The notes under the pieces: generated by a model
Told to the model about the DNA's origin: nothing
Seen by the model: the letters and a program-made list of their open reading frames with translations, nothing else
Database searches by the model: none
Origin: VXYL01 sp963665195
GTDB taxonomy: Bacteria; Pseudomonadota; Gammaproteobacteria; Pseudomonadales; Azotimanducaceae
Direction of reading: 5' to 3'
DNA: 64,000 nt
Assembly: GCA_963665195.1 (NCBI GenBank)
Contig: OY762070.1
Span: forward strand, 2,480,001 to 2,544,000
Made by a program: the position numbers and the translations under genes
In this document: one piece after another, positions 16,992-26,367 of the stretch
How the letters are laid out: each line of letters begins with the position of its first letter
Position numbering within the stretch: the first letter of the stretch is position 1

Positions 16992-18122
16992 TTAGGCGTC
17001 TTCGCGGTTCAGCGTTGCTTCGCACCGTCCGATGTCGAGGAGTTCCGCACTGCGTTCGAACACTTCCAGCGGCGTGCCGAGCGCCTCCTTCAGGGCCACG
17101 TCGCGGTCCCACACGTTGTCGATGGCGGCGATGGCTTTCGCCTTGGCCGGGCCGATACGGTGGCCCTGATAGTACGGCGAGACCAGCGGGAAGAACTGCA
17201 GAGGCCAGTCCGAGCCGTTCAGCAGGCGCGCCGGCAAGTGCGGCGCGGAAAGAGCTGGGCCGAGATCGCCCAGCTTGTTGATCTGGGTCAGGCTCGACAC
17301 GTCGGCGTAAAGGTTTGGATAGCGCTCGAACAGCGGCAGAATGCGGTCGAAGTTGGCTTCGCCGCGGTTGGCGCCTCGGGTGGCGATGTGGGCGGCGATG
17401 ACGGTGACGCCCATGCTGAGCGGCAGGGCGAGGCGGGCCGGGTCGCCGAGTTCGTCGATGGCGGTCTCGAAGGAGCGTTCCTGGCCGGCGTGGGTGAGCA
17501 GGGGCAGGTCGAGCGCCACGAGTTCCTCGTAGAACGGGCGCAGCAAGGGGTCGCCTGGGTCGATGCCCATAATGTTCGGGATCCACTTGACGAGCAGGGC
17601 GCCGTCCGAGGCGGCCTTGCGCAACCGTTCCAGGGCGTCCGGCCGGTGCGGGTTCACGCTGGCGCCGAAGCACAGGTTGGCGTAGCGGGCAGTCTCGCGG
17701 GCGACGTAGTCGTTCGGGACGTAGATTTGCGTCGCTTCGCGATCAAGCGTGCCGTCCGCAGCGATGACGCCGTCCATGGCGAGCACCACGGCCTTGTCCA
17801 CGCGCTTGGACTCGGCGATCGCGGCGCTGACCTTGGCGAACAGCACCGCATCGCCGCGCGCGGCCAGCTCCGGTTCCGTGACGCCGAAGGCGCGCAGGTA
17901 GAACGGGAACCGGAAACTCGAACTCATCTCGTCGTTGATGAAAGCGCCGCTGCCGCCAGCGCCGATGCCGGCGATGTGGACGTGCATGTCCACGTATCCC
18001 GTCTCCCGCTGCGGCAGCGGTGCGCCGGGGAAGAGAACGTAGAGCGCCGCTGCCAGCAAGGCGGCGGCGATGGCGACACCCATCCAGCACCCGAGGCGGC
18101 GCCCGGCGGGCTTGTCGGGCAT
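16992..18122 (-). CDS. Membrane-anchored amidohydrolase
   Basis: A 376-residue protein with one N-terminal membrane segment (residues about 12-33) and a TIM-barrel amidohydrolase domain outside. Metal ligands are visible as the HxH in VDMHVHIAG, a His in LLTHAGQ, a His in VIAAHIAT and the Asp in LNGSDWP. The family hydrolyses or decarboxylates small ring compounds. The ATG at 18122 follows the stop of the Sel1-like gene by one base (TGACATG), which favours this start over one 18 bases upstream and indicates coupling. Third gene of a leftward operon after the MBL-fold and Sel1-like genes. Confidence 0.8.
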   Translation of the reverse strand: MPDKPAGRRLGCWMGVAIAAALLAAALYVLFPGAPLPQRETGYVDMHVHIAGIGAGGSGAFINDEMSSSFRFPFYLRAFGVTEPELAARGDAVLFAKVSAAIAESKRVDKAVVLAMDGVIAADGTLDREATQIYVPNDYVARETARYANLCFGASVNPHRPDALERLRKAASDGALLVKWIPNIMGIDPGDPLLRPFYEELVALDLPLLTHAGQERSFETAIDELGDPARLALPLSMGVTVIAAHIATRGANRGEANFDRILPLFERYPNLYADVSSLTQINKLGDLGPALSAPHLPARLLNGSDWPLQFFPLVSPYYQGHRIGPAKAKAIAAIDNVWDRDVALKEALGTPLEVFERSAELLDIGRCEATLNREDA

Positions 18123-18123
18123 G

Positions 18124-19314
18124 TCAATAGGGCCGCGCATCCACCGCTTTGGAGTCCTCCATCGGGGCGCAGGTCCACTGCCACTCCAGTTCCTCGCCGA
18201 GCATCGAGCCCTGGCGGCACTGCGTCGCCTCGTCGATGAAGTGACAGCGGACGTTCTTCACGCGCAGGCTCCAGGACGAATCCACCGGCTGGTTGCGGCA
18301 GGCCACGCGATGCCGCAGGGGGCCGTACTGGGCCCGGTAGTCGGCGACGATCTGGTCCACCTTCTCCGGCGTGAAGCGCTCCGGCAGGAGGGCCCGGGAC
18401 TCGCTGAAGAAGCGCAGAATCGCGCCGCTAGTCTTCGGCTGCGCGGCGACGCCGAGCCAGCCGATGCCGGCCTCGAGGTCCGCCGGCACGTCGCCGCGGC
18501 CGTGCAGGTAGATGTCTGCCGCCGATGCCTGGGCCCATTTGAAGCCGCGCTTGGCGGCGACGACCAGAAGCGGCAGCGCTTCCTTGAAGCGGCCTTCGTT
18601 GTAGAGGCGCCGGCCGCGGCTCGCGGCATCGTAGACCTGGGAGATGAAGTCGCCGGACGGCACCTTGCCGAACTCCGGCTCCGGCGCGGTGATGAGCGGC
18701 GCGGTGACGACCATCTCCTCGATGTCGTCGTCGCGGGCGTAGGTGGCCCGCGAATCGCCCTGGTTCGCGAACTCGGGATCGTCGATGAAGTGGCAGCGCA
18801 AGTCCTCCACCACCTCGCCGAAGCGTCGGCAGACGACGCGGTGCGCCTGGCCGCCGTAGAGATCCCGGTAGCGCTCGACGACGGCTCTGGCGGTGGCCAC
18901 GTAGTCCACCGGGAGTTGCTGGCGCACGGATCGGAAATAGCCTGAGATGCGCGTCAGGGTCGGCGCGTCGGCGGCGGCGCCGAGCCAGCCGATGCCGGCT
19001 TCGACATGGCGCGGCACGCCGCCGCGGCCGTTCAGGTAGATGTCGCCCGCGGAGGCCTGGGCAACTTTGAAGCCGCGCTCGGCGGCGGCAACCAGGAGCG
19101 GCAGTGCCTCGGCGTAGCGCGCCGCGTCGTAGAGCCGCCCGCCGAATTCGGCGGCTTCGTAGACCTGCTCCATGAACGCCGCCGATGGCGCTTCGCCGGT
19201 GGCGGGCGGCGGCGCTGTGATGACCGCGGCAGCCTCTTCGGCAGCTTCCGCCGCCGAAGCCGTCGCCAGTGCGAACACAAGCGCAATGGCACGAAGATGG
19301 GCGCGGTCCGGCAT
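18124..19314 (-). CDS. Exported Sel1-like repeat protein with internal duplication
   Basis: A 396-residue protein with a signal peptide (residues 1-24). The mature part is two copies of a unit of about 180 residues: each has a helical Sel1/TPR-like section (EALPLLV-AA-RGFK-AQAS, DIYL-GRG, EAGIGWLG) followed by a Cys-containing section (HRV-CR ... RCHFID). The four or more conserved Cys suggest disulfides in the periplasm. Sel1-like repeats mediate protein contacts, so this may be a scaffold for its operon partners, the MBL-fold hydrolase upstream (gap 9 bases) and the amidohydrolase downstream. No catalytic motif is seen. Confidence 0.75.
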   Translation of the reverse strand: MPDRAHLRAIALVFALATASAAEAAEEAAAVITAPPPATGEAPSAAFMEQVYEAAEFGGRLYDAARYAEALPLLVAAAERGFKVAQASAGDIYLNGRGGVPRHVEAGIGWLGAAADAPTLTRISGYFRSVRQQLPVDYVATARAVVERYRDLYGGQAHRVVCRRFGEVVEDLRCHFIDDPEFANQGDSRATYARDDDIEEMVVTAPLITAPEPEFGKVPSGDFISQVYDAASRGRRLYNEGRFKEALPLLVVAAKRGFKWAQASAADIYLHGRGDVPADLEAGIGWLGVAAQPKTSGAILRFFSESRALLPERFTPEKVDQIVADYRAQYGPLRHRVACRNQPVDSSWSLRVKNVRCHFIDEATQCRQGSMLGEELEWQWTCAPMEDSKAVDARPY

Positions 19315-19323
19315 CGCAGCGTA

Positions 19324-20382
19324 CTACCGGCCCGCCGGCAGCGATACGAGCGTGCCGTCCCTTGCCAGCGTCACCGGCCCGTCGAACGCCTCGTCCACAC
19401 CGCGCAGGAAGATCGCTTCCATGGCGCCGAAGCGCAGCGGCGGAACGATGTGGTACAGCACGAGCGCTCCCGCCCCGGCCTCGGCGGCCGACTCCGCGGC
19501 TTCGACTGGCGTCGAGTGGTAGGAAGGCACGTCGCGCATCGCCTTGGCCGCGCCGGCGATTCCGGCGCCATCGAGAGCCTCGGCGATGCGATCCGTGAGT
19601 CGCGAGCTCAGGGCGTCGTGCAGCAGCAGATCGACGCCTTTGGCGTGGCGAATGAGATTCGCGGACTTCGTCGTATCGCCGCTGATGACGACGGAACGGT
19701 CCCGATAGTCGATGCGGTAGCCCACCGCCTGGTCGACCGGTTCGTGGGAGACGCTGAACGCCGTGATGCGCACGCCGTCGTCGGTGCTGATGACGCCCAC
19801 GGTCTCCCCGTCGGCGGGCAGCGGAAACGGCACGGCGCGAAGGCCCCCGCCCGAGGCGGGCACCACCGTCTCCCCATGGTGCGCGATGCGGTAGCCCATG
19901 TCGGCGCGATAGGCGAGGTTGAACCCGGCGACCACATCCGCCACCACCGGCGGACCATGCACAGGCAACGGCGCATCGTGGTTGCCGGTGGTCCAGCGCA
20001 GCACGCCGAGTTCGCCTAGCCCGTCGATGTGATCGGAGTGCGCGTGGGTGATGAGCACCGCCGCGACGCGGCCGAGGCCGACGCCGAAGCGCTGCGCGTT
20101 GCGGGCGCCGTTCGTGCCCGCATCGACGATGTAGAGGTGCCGGCCGGCCTGCACCGCCACGCACGGCCCCGAACGGCCGTCGGCCCAAAGCGGCCCGCCG
20201 GCGCCGCACATCAGGACGTGGATGCCGTCCGGCAGGTCGCCGAGCGCATCCCGAGTCGCCAGCTCGGCCAAGCCCCGTTCGAGCAGCAGCCAGGTGACGC
20301 GCTCGGTGCGCAGCGCCCACCAAGCGCCCAAAGCGAGCAGCAGCAATGCGCCGATGGCGATCAGCCAAATGCGTCGGTTCAT
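19324..20382 (-). CDS. Membrane-anchored MBL-fold metallohydrolase
   Basis: A 352-residue protein with an N-terminal membrane segment (residues 4-24) and a metallo-beta-lactamase fold. The zinc motif HxHxDH is present as THAHSDHIDG, followed by later ligands in VSHEP, SGDTT and YHS. The order of motifs, with ISGDTTKSANLI, is like that of arylsulfatase/ribonuclease Z-type hydrolases rather than true beta-lactamases. The active site would lie in the periplasm. First gene of the MBL-Sel1-amidohydrolase operon; substrate unknown. Confidence 0.85.
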   Translation of the reverse strand: MNRRIWLIAIGALLLLALGAWWALRTERVTWLLLERGLAELATRDALGDLPDGIHVLMCGAGGPLWADGRSGPCVAVQAGRHLYIVDAGTNGARNAQRFGVGLGRVAAVLITHAHSDHIDGLGELGVLRWTTGNHDAPLPVHGPPVVADVVAGFNLAYRADMGYRIAHHGETVVPASGGGLRAVPFPLPADGETVGVISTDDGVRITAFSVSHEPVDQAVGYRIDYRDRSVVISGDTTKSANLIRHAKGVDLLLHDALSSRLTDRIAEALDGAGIAGAAKAMRDVPSYHSTPVEAAESAAEAGAGALVLYHIVPPLRFGAMEAIFLRGVDEAFDGPVTLARDGTLVSLPAGR

Positions 20383-20442
20383 GCTTTTGGGTCTTCGGGG
20401 GCTCGCGTCCGGCGTGGCCTAAAGTATAGCCATCGCCTCCGA

Positions 20443-21648
20443 ATGGACTCTTCCATGCACGACAAGGGCATCAACACGCGCGCCGTACACGGCGGCGAGC
20501 GACCGGACCCGAACACCGGCGCGTCGGCGCCGAACATCGCGATGTCCACCACCTTCGCGATGGACGAGCCGGGCGGCTTCTCCATCAGCGCCTTCGGCGA
20601 CGACAAGCCCTACGTCTACACCCGCTGGGGCAACCCCACCGTGGACATGCTGGAGGGCAAGCTGGCGGCGCTCGAAGGGGCTGAGGATTGCGCGGCATTC
20701 GCTTCCGGCATGGCGGCGACGACGGCGCTATTGCTGACGCAGCTCGCCAAGGGCGACCACCTGATCGTCAGCGACGTCAACTACGCCGGCACCGCGGAGC
20801 TGGTGCGCAAGACGCTGCCGGACTACGGCATCTCGGCAACGCCGGTGGACACCACCGACTTGGCGGCCATCGACGCCGCGGTGCGGGCCGAGACGCGAAT
20901 GATCTGGATCGAGACCCCGGCGAATCCCATCCTGCGCCTCACGGACATCGCCGCGGTAGCCGCCATCGCCCGCCGCGTCGGCGTCAAGCTGGCCGTGGAC
21001 TCCACCTTCGCAACGCCGATCGCCACCCGTCCGCTCGCCTTGGGCGCGGATTTCGTGGTGCATTCGCTCACCAAGTACATCGGCGGCCACGGCGACGCGC
21101 TCGGCGGCGCAGTGCTCGGCAGCAAGGCGGCGCTCGAATCGCTGCGGAACCATGCGCTCGTCTACCTCGGCGGCGTGCTGAGCCCGTTCAATGCGTGGCT
21201 GATCGCGCGCGGCGCGGCGACGCTGCCGATCCGCATGAGGGCCCATGAGGACGGCGCGCGGGCGGTGGCGGAGTATCTTGAAGGCCATCCGGCGGTGCGG
21301 CGGGTGATCTACCCCGGCCTTGAATCGCATCCGCAGCACGAACTCGCCCGGAGGCAGATGGACAACTTCTCCGGCATGGTGTCGTTCCAGATGGCGGACG
21401 GCCCGGCGCTGGCGGAGCGCATGGCGGCGTCGCTCGAGGTGATCCACTACGCGGTCTCCCTCGGCCACCACAGGACCCTCATCTACTGGATCGGCACCGA
21501 TGACATGATGGAGACGACGTTCCGCCTCCGCGGCAGGCAACTCGACGCCTACCGAGCGTTCGCCGGCGACGGCGTGTTCCGGCTGTCTGTCGGGCTTGAG
21601 GATGCCGAGGACCTGTGCCGGGATCTGGACCGCGCACTTTCGAGTTGA
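20443..21648 (+). CDS. Cys/Met-metabolism PLP-dependent enzyme (trans-sulfuration family)
   Basis: A 401-residue enzyme of the cystathionine gamma-synthase/beta-lyase family. The PLP lysine is K211 in SLTKYIGGHGD; D186 in AVDSTFATP binds the pyridine nitrogen; YTRWGNPT (residues 59-66) is the phosphate/dimer site; ASGMAA at 87-92 also fits. Length is normal. It could be a cystathionine beta- or gamma-lyase, methionine gamma-lyase or O-acylhomoserine sulfhydrylase; the sequence alone does not separate these. ATG 20443 is chosen, with a second ATG at 20455 also possible. Divergent from the MBL-fold gene. Confidence 0.9.
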   Translation: MDSSMHDKGINTRAVHGGERPDPNTGASAPNIAMSTTFAMDEPGGFSISAFGDDKPYVYTRWGNPTVDMLEGKLAALEGAEDCAAFASGMAATTALLLTQLAKGDHLIVSDVNYAGTAELVRKTLPDYGISATPVDTTDLAAIDAAVRAETRMIWIETPANPILRLTDIAAVAAIARRVGVKLAVDSTFATPIATRPLALGADFVVHSLTKYIGGHGDALGGAVLGSKAALESLRNHALVYLGGVLSPFNAWLIARGAATLPIRMRAHEDGARAVAEYLEGHPAVRRVIYPGLESHPQHELARRQMDNFSGMVSFQMADGPALAERMAASLEVIHYAVSLGHHRTLIYWIGTDDMMETTFRLRGRQLDAYRAFAGDGVFRLSVGLEDAEDLCRDLDRALSS

Positions 21649-21721
21649 GGCGGAATGGAGAGCGAAGGTGCCCAGTCGCGGCGGTAAGATTGGCCGATGA
21701 GCACGCCCAAGCACAAGCGGC

Positions 21722-22945
21722 ATGGCCAAGGCTGATCGCCCGCCGACGGCGGCCAAGCTGCGCGGCCTCGCGCTGGCGCACCAGGGGCTGGCGAGCAAGC
21801 GCAGGCTCGGCTCCGGCATCGGCGGCGTTGCCAAGACGCTTGAGCAGCTCGGCTATGTGCAGATCGACACCATCTCCGTCGTTGCTCGGGCGCATCATCA
21901 CACGCTGTTCACGCGGGTTTCCAAGTACACCGAGAGCATGCTGAACCGCGTGGTGGCGCGCGGCCAGGCGTTCGAGTACTGGTGCCACGCCGCGTCCTAC
22001 CTGCCGATGCGCGACTATCGCTTCGCGGTGCCGATGATGCGCGCCGTCGCGCGCGGCGAAGTCGGCTGGAACAGGAGCCGGGATCCGAAGGTGCGGCGCT
22101 GGGTGCTCGACCGGATTCGCGCCGAGGGGCCGCTCTTCACCCGGGACTTCGAGGACTCCCGCGACGGGCGCGGCGGCTGGTGGGATTGGAAGCCCGCCAA
22201 GCGCGCCTTGGAGCAGCTCTTCATGGAAGGCGAGCTGATGAGCGTCGAGCGGCAGGGATTCCAGAAGCGCTACGACCTGGCGGAGCGCTGCCTGCCTGCC
22301 GACGTGGACATCGCCGAGCCGAGCCTCGACGAACATGCCGATCACGTCATCGAGCTCGGCCTCGCCGCCCACGGCTTCGGCACCGAGCGGACGTTCGCCT
22401 ACTTTCGCCGCGAGGCCAAGGTGCGCTCGGCCGTGCGACGACGCTTGAAGGAGCGCAGCGAAGCTGGCGACCTCGAGTCGCGGCGGATGGCGTCCGGCGA
22501 GCCGATCTACGCCCGCCCCTGCGCGTTCGATGCGCCCGCGCGGCGGCTGCCGGCCATCGTGCGCATCCTGTCGCCGTTCGACAACGCGGTGATCCAGCGC
22601 GCCCGCGGCGCCGAGGTGTTCGGCTTCGACTACACCATCGAGTGCTATACGCCCGAGGCGAAGCGCACGTTCGGCTACTTCGCCCTGCCGCTGGTGTTCC
22701 GGGACCGCTTCGTCGGCCGCATGGACTGCAAGGCGCACCGAGACCAGGGGGTGTTCGAGATCAAGGCGCTGTTCTTCCAGACCGAGGAGACGATGCACCT
22801 GCCCGCCACCGAACTGCCGGAAGAGTTCCTGCCAGCCTTCGCCACGGCCACCGCGGAGTATGCGGCGTTCTGCGGCTGCGACGAGGTGGCCGTCGGCAAG
22901 GTCTCGCCCGCCAGCATGGCCGCGCCGATCAAGACGCTTTTCTAG
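21722..22945 (+). CDS. YcaQ-family winged-helix DNA glycosylase
   Basis: A 407-residue protein of the YcaQ/AlkX family (HTH_42), usual length. Winged-helix elements cover the N-terminal half; the family QxD catalytic motif is Q47-I-D49 in GYVQIDTISVVARAHHHTLFTR. Characterised members remove bulky or cross-linked bases, such as interstrand crosslinks from nitrogen mustards, and some give self-resistance to DNA-alkylating natural products. No biosynthetic cluster is visible here, so a general repair role is likely. The gene has its own gap of 73 bases after the PLP enzyme. Confidence 0.85.
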   Translation: MAKADRPPTAAKLRGLALAHQGLASKRRLGSGIGGVAKTLEQLGYVQIDTISVVARAHHHTLFTRVSKYTESMLNRVVARGQAFEYWCHAASYLPMRDYRFAVPMMRAVARGEVGWNRSRDPKVRRWVLDRIRAEGPLFTRDFEDSRDGRGGWWDWKPAKRALEQLFMEGELMSVERQGFQKRYDLAERCLPADVDIAEPSLDEHADHVIELGLAAHGFGTERTFAYFRREAKVRSAVRRRLKERSEAGDLESRRMASGEPIYARPCAFDAPARRLPAIVRILSPFDNAVIQRARGAEVFGFDYTIECYTPEAKRTFGYFALPLVFRDRFVGRMDCKAHRDQGVFEIKALFFQTEETMHLPATELPEEFLPAFATATAEYAAFCGCDEVAVGKVSPASMAAPIKTLF

Positions 22946-23038
22946 CGGTTCCCTTCCCTACGGCCACTCGTTCAGTTTCGGTTCACATAGCCTGCCTAAG
23001 GTGTCAAGCTACCTATCTGGCTTGAGCGAGATCGACCG

Positions 23039-24709
23039 ATGAATCGCCTGACTGCCACCGCCTTCGGAATCGCCCTGCCGCTGCTCGGCGCCTGCGCCAG
23101 CACTGGTGCCGCCACGCAGCAAGTCGTGGAGGAGGACTACAAGGTCAGCGTCGAGATCCCGTTGGGGGAACTGCGCCTCGAGGAAGACGAAATCCTCCAA
23201 GTGGACGAACTGCTCGACGAGCGCACGGAGTTCAACGCCGAGGACTTCCAGCTCGACGAGGTGGTGCTGGTCGCCCGCGCGGACGAAGACGACGAAGCCA
23301 GCGCCGAACTGCTGGTGCTGGAATGGCGTTCGGGAGCGGTCGACATCCCCGCCGGCGGCGAGGAAGACTGGTACGAAGTGCGCATCCCGGCCCCGGACGA
23401 GGACCCCGGCGGGGCATGGCTGTTGGATCTGAACGGCGCCATGACCGTGGACTTCCTCGTCGTCGTGATGGAGCCACGCCCGCGCGTCGTGGCGGAGCAG
23501 CGGACGCGCACGCGGACGGTCTACCGCACCGTGGACCGCACCCGCTACGCGTACAACACCTACTGGATCTACGACCCAACGCGCTACTACGTCTACCACT
23601 ACCACGACAGCCTGTGGCCGTACCGCTACTTCTCCGGCGTCTGGGATTTCCGCTACTACGACCTGCGCTTCCGGCCCACCATCCACCGCTTCGGCATCTA
23701 CACCGGCCCGCGCTACAGCGACGGCTGGCGCGACGGCTACTACCGCGGCTGGCGCGATGGCGACCGCTGGAACGATCGGCAGCGGGCGGAGGAACGGCAA
23801 GACCGTCGGCAGCGGCATCGCAATGTCGCGCCGAGGCGCCTGGAGGGCTGGCGGGACCGCCGCGCCAGCTCGCATCTGGCGACGCTGCGCCGGGACCATC
23901 CGCGCTATGGGGATGCGCGTCGGGAACGGCGGCGCTCGCGGGGCGATTTCGACGAACGGCGCACGGAAGAGGCTCGGCAGCGGTACGAGGAATTGACCCG
24001 CAGCGCACCGGATCGCGGCAACCCGGGGATTGGCGAAGGCGCACCGAACGGCCGCCGCTCCTTCACCCGATCCCAGCAGCCGGAAACCGCGGCCCCGCGT
24101 CCGGCCTCGCGCCCAACCGCGCAAGCACCGGCGACGGCCAACACCCGGGCGCGCCGCTTTGAGCGGGCGGAATCGACGCCGACCCAGGCCACCCAACCCC
24201 GAGCCGCGACACGACGGTTCGACCGCCCGGGCGCACAGCCGGCGCGAGCGCGTACCGTTCAGCCCCCCGCGCCCACCGTGCGCCAAGCCAATCCGCGCCT
24301 GCGCTCCGCCAACGAGCGGCGCTCGCAAGCGCAGCCGTCGGCGCCCCGGAGCAATGCCCGCACCCAAGCCTTCCAGCGTCGCAGCCAGACGCCGGCAGCG
24401 ACGCAACGCGCCGCCGTGCCCGCCCGCGCCAACCCGACGCCAACGGTCGCCCGCCCGCAACGCCAGAGTGCGCCGAGGACGTTCGAACGATCGCCGCGGC
24501 AAGCGGAGCCGCGCATGTACACGCCGCCGCGGACGGTGAATCGGCCGCAGCGCCGCGTCGAACCACGTCGGCAGCCGCAAAGCCGCCCCGCCCCCACGCC
24601 GCGGGTGGAAACGCGGCCGCCGCCTAGCCAACCGGCACAGCGAAGTTCGCCGCGCGCCCAGCGTTCGGAATCGAGCGACTCCCGCCTGCGAAACTTCGAG
24701 CGCCGCTGA
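23039..24709 (+). CDS. Putative outer-membrane lipoprotein with acidic head and Arg-rich tail
   Basis: A 556-residue protein with a lipobox L16-G-A-C19; the residue after Cys is Ala, so outer-membrane sorting is expected. The mature protein is strikingly segmented: residues about 28-130 are rich in Asp/Glu, 160-225 are very rich in Tyr/Trp/Arg (YYVYHYHD, DFRYYDLRF), and the last 300 residues are low-complexity Arg, Gln, Ala, Pro and Thr with no hydrophobic core. The tail repeats RRFDR/RRFER-like patches. I do not recognise a family; a nucleic-acid- or polyanion-binding surface protein or a structural envelope protein are possible. The start is preceded by GAGCGAGA. Confidence 0.65.
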   Translation: MNRLTATAFGIALPLLGACASTGAATQQVVEEDYKVSVEIPLGELRLEEDEILQVDELLDERTEFNAEDFQLDEVVLVARADEDDEASAELLVLEWRSGAVDIPAGGEEDWYEVRIPAPDEDPGGAWLLDLNGAMTVDFLVVVMEPRPRVVAEQRTRTRTVYRTVDRTRYAYNTYWIYDPTRYYVYHYHDSLWPYRYFSGVWDFRYYDLRFRPTIHRFGIYTGPRYSDGWRDGYYRGWRDGDRWNDRQRAEERQDRRQRHRNVAPRRLEGWRDRRASSHLATLRRDHPRYGDARRERRRSRGDFDERRTEEARQRYEELTRSAPDRGNPGIGEGAPNGRRSFTRSQQPETAAPRPASRPTAQAPATANTRARRFERAESTPTQATQPRAATRRFDRPGAQPARARTVQPPAPTVRQANPRLRSANERRSQAQPSAPRSNARTQAFQRRSQTPAATQRAAVPARANPTPTVARPQRQSAPRTFERSPRQAEPRMYTPPRTVNRPQRRVEPRRQPQSRPAPTPRVETRPPPSQPAQRSSPRAQRSESSDSRLRNFERR

Positions 24710-24716
24710 GACCCGC

Positions 24717-25157
24717 GTGCCCGGCGCGCCCTATCGCATCCTTGTCATCTGCACGGGTAATCGCGCCCGTTCGCAGATGGCGCACGGCTGGCTTGCGTAC
24801 CTCGGCGGCGCCCGGGTGGCCGTGGAAAGCGCCGGCACGGAACCGAAGGGCGTACACCCGGTCGCCATTCGCGTGATGGCGGAGAAGAGCATCGACATCA
24901 GCGGCCACACCTCGGACCATGTCGCCAAGTACGCCCGCGAGCCCTTCGATCTAGTCATCACCGTGTGCGATGCGGCCAAGCAGCAGTGCCCGGTCTTCAC
25001 GGGCGCGAAGCGGCAGCTGCACCGCGCGTTCGAGGATCCGGACTACCCGGAGCTCAGCGAAGAGGAGTTCGCCGACGTGCTCCGCCGCATCCGCGACCAG
25101 ATCGAAGCCTTCAGCCGCGAGCTGCTGCGAGACATGGCGTTGCCCGCTAGCCCTTGA
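24717..25157 (+). CDS. arsC: Thioredoxin-coupled arsenate reductase, ArsC (LMW-PTP fold)
   Basis: A 146-residue enzyme of the low-molecular-weight phosphatase-fold arsenate reductases. The anion loop is C12-T-G-N-R-A-R18-S, and the two further redox cysteines are C84 and C91, matching the three-Cys relay of the pI258/Bacillus ArsC type. It reduces arsenate to arsenite using thioredoxin. It starts at GTG 24717, seven bases after the lipoprotein stop. No arsB, acr3 or arsR is in the window, so it may be a solitary gene. Its last 11 bases overlap the end of convergent rtcB. Confidence 0.85.
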   Translation: MPGAPYRILVICTGNRARSQMAHGWLAYLGGARVAVESAGTEPKGVHPVAIRVMAEKSIDISGHTSDHVAKYAREPFDLVITVCDAAKQQCPVFTGAKRQLHRAFEDPDYPELSEEEFADVLRRIRDQIEAFSRELLRDMALPASP

Positions 25158-26367
25158 CGCACACCACCTGGCGCAGCTCTGCCACCACCTCCACGAGATC
25201 CTCCTGCGCCGCCATCACCGCGTCGATCTCCTTGTAGGCGGCGGGGATCTCGTCGATCACATCCGCGTCCTTGCGGCATTCCACGCCTTCCGTCTGCGCT
25301 GCGAGGTCCGCCTTGCTGAAGCGCCGCCGCGCCTCGTTGCGCCCCATCGCCCGGCCTGCGCCATGCGAGCAGCTTTGCATCGAGTGCTTGTTGCCCTTGC
25401 CGCGGACGATGAAGGACCGGGCGCCCATCGAGCCGGGGATGATGCCGAGATCGCCCTTGCCGGCGCGCACCGCGCCCTTGCGCGTGAGCCATACGTCCTG
25501 CTTGAAGTGGCGTTCTTTGGCGACGTAGTTGTGGTGGCAGTTGATGGCCGTCTCGGTCATCTCGAACGGCCGGCCGACCGCCTTGCGCACCGCCTTCGCG
25601 ACCGCCGCCATCATGATGTCGCGGTTGACGCGGGCGTAGCGCTGCGCCCAGTTCAGGGCCTTCACGTAGTCGGCGAAGTACTGGCTGCCCTCCGGCAGGT
25701 ACGCCAGGTTCGCATCGGGGAGGTTGATGAAGAAGCGCCGCATCTCGTCCTTGGCGAGGCCGATGAAGTGCGTGCCGATGCGCGCGCCCACGCCGCGCGA
25801 ACCGGAGTGCAGCATCAGCCAGACGCGGTCCTCGAGGTCCAAGCAGACCTCGATGAAGTGGTTGCCGGTGCCGAGCGAGCCCAGATGGTTCGCGTGGTTG
25901 CTGCGCCGCACCTTCGGGTGCTTGTCCGCGATCTGCTCGAACTCCTTGGCGAGCGTTCGCTCCCACTCGGCGCCGACATGGTCCGGAACTCTGCCGCGCC
26001 AGCCGCCGATGTCGTTCGCGCCGCCGTTGTCCGTGCGGCCGTGCGGCACCGCGGCCTCGATGTTCGCTCGCATCGGCGCCAAGCTGTCCGGCAGATCGTC
26101 GGCGCGGAGCGTCGTCTGCACCGCCGCCATGCCGCAGCCGATGTCCACGCCGACCGCCGCCGGGATGATCGCCTTGTGCGCGGCGATCACCGAGCCGACC
26201 GTGGCGCCGATGCCCCAATGCACGTCCGGCATCGCCGCCACATGCGTCACGAAGGGCAGCCGGGCCACATTGGCGAGCTGGTGCATCGCGCTTTCTTCGA
26301 CCGGCACGCCATCGGTGAAGAGCTTGATCGGCGCAGCGCCGGTCTTCTTGTCGAAGACCACTTGCAT
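25147..26367 (-). CDS. rtcB: RNA-splicing ligase RtcB
   Basis: A 406-residue RtcB, the GTP- and Mn-dependent ligase that joins 2',3'-cyclic phosphate and 5'-OH RNA ends in RNA repair. Landmarks are MPDVHWGIGATVGSV, GVDIGCGM with D75 and C78 (the same number as in E. coli), GTGNHFIEV, HSGSRG, GIIPGSMG and the guanylylated-His block CSHGAGRAMGR. The ATG at 26367 follows GGAGGTGAC and is preferred over longer open frame to 26535. No rtcA or rtcR accompanies it. Confidence 0.95.
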   Translation of the reverse strand: MQVVFDKKTGAAPIKLFTDGVPVEESAMHQLANVARLPFVTHVAAMPDVHWGIGATVGSVIAAHKAIIPAAVGVDIGCGMAAVQTTLRADDLPDSLAPMRANIEAAVPHGRTDNGGANDIGGWRGRVPDHVGAEWERTLAKEFEQIADKHPKVRRSNHANHLGSLGTGNHFIEVCLDLEDRVWLMLHSGSRGVGARIGTHFIGLAKDEMRRFFINLPDANLAYLPEGSQYFADYVKALNWAQRYARVNRDIMMAAVAKAVRKAVGRPFEMTETAINCHHNYVAKERHFKQDVWLTRKGAVRAGKGDLGIIPGSMGARSFIVRGKGNKHSMQSCSHGAGRAMGRNEARRRFSKADLAAQTEGVECRKDADVIDEIPAAYKEIDAVMAAQEDLVEVVAELRQVVCVKG

